Source: JBOHUX01 sp050734915
Lineage (GTDB): Bacteria; Chloroflexota; Dormibacteria; Dormibacterales; Dormibacteraceae
Direction of reading: 5' to 3'
Assembly: GCA_050734915.1 (NCBI GenBank)
Contig: JBOHUX010000100.1
Coordinates: 1 to 8,740, forward strand
Length of the DNA: 8,740 nucleotides
Part shown: positions 5,673 to 8,740 of the stretch, one piece after another
Layout of the letters: the number at the start of each line of letters is the position of its first letter
How positions within the stretch are numbered: position 1 is the first letter of the stretch
Program-made: the position numbers and the translations under genes
The notes under the pieces: model-generated
Databases searched by the model: none
The model's input: only the letters and a program-made list of their open reading frames with translations
Told to the model about the DNA's origin: nothing

Positions 5673-5690
5673 GTCGGGCGATGACCCGGC
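5673..5690. promoter_or_regulatory. Operator-like palindrome E, distal site of the exporter operon
   Basis: GTCGGGCGATGACCCGGC matches palindrome B at 16 of 18 bases and lies 31 bp centre to centre from palindrome D, about three helical turns, so a dimer at each site would be on the same DNA face. Confidence 0.6.
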
Positions 5691-5722
5691 AATTTGGCGG
5701 TTGGCTCACCTGGCGATCCCTC

Positions 5723-5735
5723 GGGGCGAAGCCCC
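5723..5735 (-). terminator. Possible terminator hairpin downstream of the crotonase gene
   Basis: Minus-strand GGGGC-TTC-GCCCC is a compact 5-bp GC stem with a 3-nt loop, about 100 nt after the crotonase stop. A second small hairpin (GGGAT-GGC-ATCCC, 5824-5812) lies closer to the stop. Neither is followed by a T-run. One of them may insulate the lipid operon from the exporter operon on the same strand. Confidence 0.3.
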
Positions 5736-5831
5736 TGGAACGACGGCAAAGGCGGCCTCTTGACCGCAGCCTGTCCACCTGTTGATTTGGAGGCGGCTCC
5801 TGGGTCGGGCGGGGATGCCATCCCACCGGGC

Positions 5832-6632
5832 CTACCGACCCTTGAACTCGGGCTCCTGCTTGGCCATGAAGGACATGACCCCAATCACGGCGTCCTCGGT
5901 CAGGCTGGCCCTGGCGAAGTTTCGCGCCTCCAGCTTCATGGCCTCCTCGAGGGGCAGCTCGAGGCCTCGATCCACCGTCTCCTTGATGAGCGCGATCGCC
6001 CTCGTCGCACCCTTCGCCAGCCGCTCCGCGAGCTCGGCGACGGCGCTCTCGAGATCCTCGGGTGCCACCGCCCGGCTCACCAGCCCGATCTCCTCCGCCT
6101 CCCGGGCGGAGAGGCGGCGACCTTCCAGCAGCAGCGGGAGCGCGCGCGCCCTGCCGATCAGGCGCGGCAGCCGCTGAGTGCCCCCGGCGCCGGGGATGAT
6201 GCCCAGGGTCACCTCCGTCTGGCCGATCCGGGAGCGGCCGTCCTCGGCCATGATCCGGTAGTCGCAGCAGAGCGCCAGCTCGCAGCCCCCGCCCAGAGCG
6301 TGGCCGTTGATGGCGGCGATGACCGGCTTCGGACAGCGCTCGATGGCTGCGAAGCCGCGCGCTGCTCCTTCCATCATCTCCGCGATCCGGTCCTCGGCGC
6401 CCGGCCCCTCGCGGTCGACCGAGGCCATGGCGCCGAGGTCAGCACCGACGCTGAAGTACCTCTCGTACCCACTTCGCAGCACCACCACCCTGACCTCGGG
6501 GGCCGCGCCCAGGGAGTCGAACGCCTCGCCCAGCTCCTGGCAGAGGTCGCCGGCGATCGCATTGTTGTCGTTCCGGTGCATGACCACCGAGGCGATGCCG
6601 TCCCGCCTGTCCACATCGAGGGTCCTGCCCAT
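5832..6632 (-). CDS. Enoyl-CoA hydratase/isomerase (crotonase) family protein
   Basis: This 266-aa protein has the normal length and fold signatures of a crotonase, which hydrates trans-2-enoyl-CoA or performs a related CoA-thioester reaction in the cytoplasm. The oxyanion-hole regions are FSVGADL (60-66) and INGHALGGGCELA (108-120). Both catalytic glutamates of hydratases appear present: Glu118 in GGGCELA and Glu140 in GQTEVTLGIIPGAGGTQRLP, favouring true hydratase activity over other crotonase reactions. The start is the ATG at 6632, 8 bp after the stop of the dehydrogenase gene; the frame is open far upstream but that part is the shadow of the dehydrogenase. Substrate chain length cannot be read from the sequence. 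Confidence 0.93.
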   Translation of the reverse strand: MGRTLDVDRRDGIASVVMHRNDNNAIAGDLCQELGEAFDSLGAAPEVRVVVLRSGYERYFSVGADLGAMASVDREGPGAEDRIAEMMEGAARGFAAIERCPKPVIAAINGHALGGGCELALCCDYRIMAEDGRSRIGQTEVTLGIIPGAGGTQRLPRLIGRARALPLLLEGRRLSAREAEEIGLVSRAVAPEDLESAVAELAERLAKGATRAIALIKETVDRGLELPLEEAMKLEARNFARASLTEDAVIGVMSFMAKQEPEFKGR

Positions 6633-6640
6633 GACCCGAC

Positions 6641-7483
6641 TCAGGCCGTGAAGAGGGGGATGCCGCCGGCCACCTCGATGGCCGCGCCCGTGATGTAGCC
6701 CGCCTCCTCGCTGCAGAGGAACGCGATCGTGGCGGCGATGTCGCGCGGTTTGCCGAAGCGCTTGAAGACGGTGCGGTTCTTGAAGCGCTCGTAGATGCCC
6801 GCCTGCATCTGCTCGGCCTGCTGCATCGCCTCGCTGCCGATGATGCCGGGGACGATCACGTTGGCGGTGATGTTGTGGCGGCCACCCTCGAGCGCCGCCG
6901 TCTTGGCGAGGCCGATCATGGCCGACTTGGTGGCCGAGTAGCTGGCCTGGCCGAACCCGCCCATCGTGCCGGCGACCGAGGCCATGAAGATGATCCGGCC
7001 CCAGCTGTTCTCGACCAGGTAGGGCCAGGCCTCTTTCGTGCAGTTGAAGGCGCCGGTCAGGTTCACGCTCACATCTCGATCCCACAGCTCGTAGGACTGC
7101 TTGGGGAGCTGGGCCACGTGGTCGAGCGTGGCGGCGTTGTTGATCAGGATGTCGATCTTCCCGAACTCCTCCCGGACCCGCTTCATGACCTCGGCGACCT
7201 GCTCGCGATTGGTGACGTCCATCTTGATGGCGGCGGATCGGCGCCCCATCTTCTGGATCTCCTCGGCGGTCTGATTGCTGCGCACCCAGCCCTGGCTGGT
7301 GGCGACCTGGGCGAGGACGCTGCCCGATGATTCGGCCGCCTGCTGGAGGTCGGGGTCGTCCTCCACGAGGATGTCGGTGATGACGACGTCGGCGCCCAGC
7401 TCGGCGAGCGCGAGGGCATCCTCCCGGCCCAGCCCACGGGAGGCTCCGGTGACGACGGCGACCCTGCCTGAGAGATCGAACAT
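6641..7483 (-). CDS. Short-chain dehydrogenase/reductase (SDR)
   Basis: The protein has 280 aa from ATG 7483 (MFDLSGRVAVVTGASRGLGR); an upstream TTG at 7507 would add eight residues but lacks a ribosome site, whereas GGGGGTGA precedes the ATG. Classical SDR motifs are present: nucleotide-binding TGASRGLG (12-19), NNAA (115-118), Asn141, Ser169 and Tyr182-x-x-x-Lys186 (SYSATKSA). Asp37 at the end of the second strand (VVITDI) suggests NAD(H) rather than NADP(H). Between this strand and the next core strand is an insertion of roughly 30 residues (about 41-75) that most family members lack. With the crotonase 8 bp downstream and MaoC hydratases upstream, a 3-hydroxyacyl or related oxidation is likely; FabG-like reduction is the alternative. 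Confidence 0.93.
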   Translation of the reverse strand: MFDLSGRVAVVTGASRGLGREDALALAELGADVVITDILVEDDPDLQQAAESSGSVLAQVATSQGWVRSNQTAEEIQKMGRRSAAIKMDVTNREQVAEVMKRVREEFGKIDILINNAATLDHVAQLPKQSYELWDRDVSVNLTGAFNCTKEAWPYLVENSWGRIIFMASVAGTMGGFGQASYSATKSAMIGLAKTAALEGGRHNITANVIVPGIIGSEAMQQAEQMQAGIYERFKNRTVFKRFGKPRDIAATIAFLCSEEAGYITGAAIEVAGGIPLFTA

Positions 7484-7514
7484 GCTCCAAGTCACCCCCA
7501 AACGCAATTGACGC

Positions 7515-7531
7515 CCCGGTCCCCGACCGGG
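7515..7531 (-). terminator. Intercistronic hairpin between the MaoC and SDR genes
   Basis: CCCGGTC and GACCGGG form a perfect 7-bp stem with a 3-nt loop, 24 nt after the MaoC stop and about 30 nt before the SDR start. There is no T-run. It may be a partial terminator or an mRNA-processing barrier inside the operon. Confidence 0.4.
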
Positions 7532-7554
7532 CTCTGCGACCTGACCTTACGTTT

Positions 7555-7986
7555 TCAATATATCTCCGGCGGGACTGTCATGATTTCTCCGGAGTCGATC
7601 TCAACGTGCGCGACCCCCTTGCTGAGCACCCGGGTGCCGGTCTGATTCTCCGCCCACAGGTCCAGCACGGCTATGCCGGCGTTCACCGACACGACCCGGC
7701 CGCCACAGGTGAGCCGGTCGCCGGGCCGCACCATGGCCGCGAACCGGCACCCGAGGCGACGGAGGCGACGGTGATCGCCCGCCCAGCCGCTGACGAGGCG
7801 GCTCAGGACGCCCATCTGGAGCATGCCGTGGGCGATGACCCCCGGGAGGCCGACCGATCGCGCGAAGTCGTCGTCGAGGTGGATGGGGTTGCCATCGCCG
7901 GAGGCCTCCGCGTAGGCGACGATCATCTCCCGCGTGATCTCGACGGTGAACGGCGCGATCTCCTGGCCGGGCAGCGCCGCCGTCAC
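7555..7986 (-). CDS. MaoC-type (R)-hydratase, catalytic hot-dog protein
   Basis: This 143-aa protein is a single hot-dog domain of the MaoC dehydratase family, which hydrates 2-enoyl thioesters to (R)-3-hydroxyacyl thioesters or does the reverse. The hydratase-2 motif is intact: YAEASGDGNPIHLDDDFARS at 25-44, with catalytic Asp31 and His36, followed by GVIAHGML. The GTG start at 7986 overlaps the stop of the upstream MaoC N-type gene by 4 bases (GTGA), so the two are made in equal amounts and probably form a heterodimer, like mycobacterial HadA/HadB, in which only the HadB-like chain carries the catalytic residues. Open frame upstream of 7986 is the shadow of the preceding genes. It ends 71 bp before the SDR start. 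Confidence 0.92.
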   Translation of the reverse strand: MTAALPGQEIAPFTVEITREMIVAYAEASGDGNPIHLDDDFARSVGLPGVIAHGMLQMGVLSRLVSGWAGDHRRLRRLGCRFAAMVRPGDRLTCGGRVVSVNAGIAVLDLWAENQTGTRVLSKGVAHVEIDSGEIMTVPPEIY

Positions 7987-8366
7987 AGCCTGATCAGGCT
8001 CCGCATCCGGGACCGGCAGAGAGGGCGGCCGGCCTCGTCCGCGCACGCCGTTTCCAGGGTGATGAACCTCATTCCCCGCCGCTCGCGGTCCTCGGTGACC
8101 GTCGCCTCCGCGATCACGGCCTCGCCAACCTCCGGGTGGCGCTCCCAGGTGAACTCCTGCTCGCCGTGGACCAGACGCCCGAGGTCCACAGCCGCCTCCT
8201 CGTCGGCGAATAGCTGAGGCGCCGTCGCGGAGAGCGCGTAAACGGCGGCGAAGGTGGGCGGGACGCCGCCCTCGAGGTCGGCGCCGAGAACGCGGGCGAA
8301 GGCCTCCACACGAGCCCGTTCGATCACGAAGCGCACCGCCGGGTAGGTGCGCCCGGCGACGTTCAG
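7983..8366 (-). CDS. MaoC N-terminal-type hot-dog subunit (non-catalytic partner)
   Basis: The protein is a short hot-dog domain of the FAS1-like dehydratase / MaoC_dehydrat_N type, here 127 aa. It lacks the Asp/His hydratase motif and is expected to pair with the downstream catalytic subunit and help bind the acyl chain. The first ATG/GTG-type start is GTG 8336, but ten in-frame codons upstream encode NVAGRTYPAV, the conserved N-terminus of this family (x-G-R-x-Y-P-x-V-x-F). No ATG, GTG or TTG covers them; a CTG at 8366-8364 does, preceded by a G-rich stretch (8377-8371) and overlapping the previous stop as CTGA, the same 4-base coupling used by its neighbours. I therefore place the start at CTG 8366; the conservative alternative is 8336. 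Confidence 0.8.
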   Translation of the reverse strand: MNVAGRTYPAVRFVIERARVEAFARVLGADLEGGVPPTFAAVYALSATAPQLFADEEAAVDLGRLVHGEQEFTWERHPEVGEAVIAEATVTEDRERRGMRFITLETACADEAGRPLCRSRMRSLIRL

Positions 8367-8557
8367 CGGACCCCCCCGAGCCCTCGATGGGAGTCGATCT
8401 CGCGCTTCTTGGCCAGGGCCTCGTCCAGCGTCTCCAGGCGCAGGAAGTGGCCCTGGCCGTGGACGTAGTAGCCGCCGCCCTCGTCGCGGGTGACCTTGAC
8501 CTCCGAGAGGTCGATGTCATAGACCTGGCCCGACGGGGAGACCTTGAGCCGGGTCAC
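8363..8557 (-). CDS. Conserved-looking 64-aa protein of unknown function
   Basis: This small soluble protein (VTRLKVSPSGQVYDIDLSEV, then KVTRDEGGGYYVHGQGHFLR) starts at a GTG at 8557 that overlaps the upstream stop (GTGA). Longer readings begin with a Pro-rich stretch that is the shadow of the upstream gene. It has a probable beta-rich N-terminal half and a C-terminal helix LETLDEALAKKREIDSHRG (41-59). No signal peptide or membrane segment is visible, and I do not recognise the family. It is sandwiched by 4-base overlaps between a possible membrane-protein C-terminus and the MaoC pair, so it is certainly co-translated; it could be an accessory or acyl-binding subunit, but that is a guess. Confidence 0.75.
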   Translation of the reverse strand: MTRLKVSPSGQVYDIDLSEVKVTRDEGGGYYVHGQGHFLRLETLDEALAKKREIDSHRGLGGVR

Positions 8558-8740
8558 CGCTGGGCCGGGACCCATCGCCGGGCCACCCGGCGGAGGAGGG
8601 CGGGACGGAGGCGCTCCCACGACTCCAGGACCCCGGTCCGGGCCGGCTCGGCGAGGGCGGGCGGTGCGTACGCGGCCACGGCGAAATTATCCGCCAGACG
8701 CCGGAAGTCGGCGCCCAGCTCCGGGAACTCGGCCGCCGCC
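8554..8740 (-). CDS. C-terminal 61 residues of a possible DUF4129/transglutaminase-like protein (partial)
   Basis: The gene enters from the right edge; the visible residues run from AAAEFPELGADFRRLADNFA to LLRRVARRWVPAQR, ending in TGA at 8556-8554. The helical, Arg/Leu-rich tail with FRRLADxFAxAAYAPP resembles the C-terminal DUF4129 segment found after the membrane helices of TgpA-type transglutaminase-like proteins, where a similar L-x-x-x-Y-x-x-A-x-Y pattern is seen. The match is by eye and the defining part lies outside the window. Its stop overlaps the GTG of the 64-aa gene. Confidence 0.55.
   Translation of the reverse strand, partial: AAAEFPELGADFRRLADNFAVAAYAPPALAEPARTGVLESWERLRPALLRRVARRWVPAQR

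Noticed and set aside
5694..6698. A 334-aa plus-strand open frame
   Set aside because: It is antisense to the crotonase and to the intergenic region, with no ribosome binding site and the Gly/Arg/His/Pro-rich composition of high-GC antisense frames.
5832..7490. A single 552-aa open frame on the minus strand
   Set aside because: Its first 286 residues are Arg/Pro/His-rich shadow of the SDR gene in another frame; only the last 266 residues form the crotonase.
7555..8520. A 321-aa open frame on the minus strand read as one protein
   Set aside because: Only the last 143 residues are a real MaoC protein; the upstream part is the out-of-frame shadow of the 64-aa and MaoC N-type genes.
1..8740. 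CRISPR array, tRNA or rRNA
   Set aside because: No regularly spaced direct repeats and no conserved RNA-gene sequences were seen on either strand.

Overview
The window is high-GC bacterial DNA with three parts: an insertion-sequence end on the left (about 1-125), an accessory locus for secreted proteins and an ABC exporter (about 373-5700), and a housekeeping-like lipid or acyl-CoA gene block on the right (5832-8740). No RNA gene and no phylogenetic marker was seen. High GC, GTG/TTG starts, separately encoded MaoC hot-dog halves and a membrane-anchored LuxR-type regulator would fit an uncultured actinobacterial or similar soil lineage, but the taxon cannot be fixed from this sequence.

Left edge: the first 16 codons of an IS3-type transposase OrfA run off the window on the minus strand, behind a strong ribosome binding site and a terminal-repeat-like sequence. 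An 8-bp perfect inverted repeat lies at the putative IS boundary. No gene is seen from there to 372.

Accessory locus: a LuxR-type HTH protein with two C-terminal membrane helices (minus strand, about 373-918) is divergent from a Cys/Trp-rich secreted protein of 205 aa (1088-1705, plus). Facing them is a five-gene minus-strand operon reading 5560 to 1783: a small secreted Trp-rich protein with two cysteines (133 aa), a lipoprotein (170 aa), a MacA-like adaptor that lacks the alpha-hairpin (304 aa), an ABC ATPase (226 aa) and a MacB/FtsX-type permease (398 aa). The last four genes are abutting or overlap by 4 bases. A very strong stem-loop separates the first gene from the rest.

The most interesting signal is non-coding. 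Four 18-bp imperfect palindromes close to GTCGGGCGATSACCCGRC, plus a shortened 14-bp version, occur only in the two control regions: between the LuxR gene and the 205-aa gene, and upstream of the exporter operon. In both, the promoter-proximal palindrome directly abuts a TTG(A/T)CG -35-like box, and the next palindrome lies 31-32 bp (three helical turns) upstream. This predicts one regulon, probably run by the adjacent LuxR-type protein, which co-expresses two exported proteins and a dedicated transporter. It may be an undescribed secreted-peptide (bacteriocin-like or signalling) system; the function is inferred.

Right block, all minus strand: the C-terminal end of a possible DUF4129/transglutaminase-like protein, a 64-aa unknown protein, a MaoC N-type hot-dog protein (probably starting at CTG within a CTGA overlap), a MaoC (R)-hydratase, a hairpin, then a short-chain dehydrogenase and a crotonase. 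Together they look like hydratase/dehydrogenase steps on acyl-thioesters.
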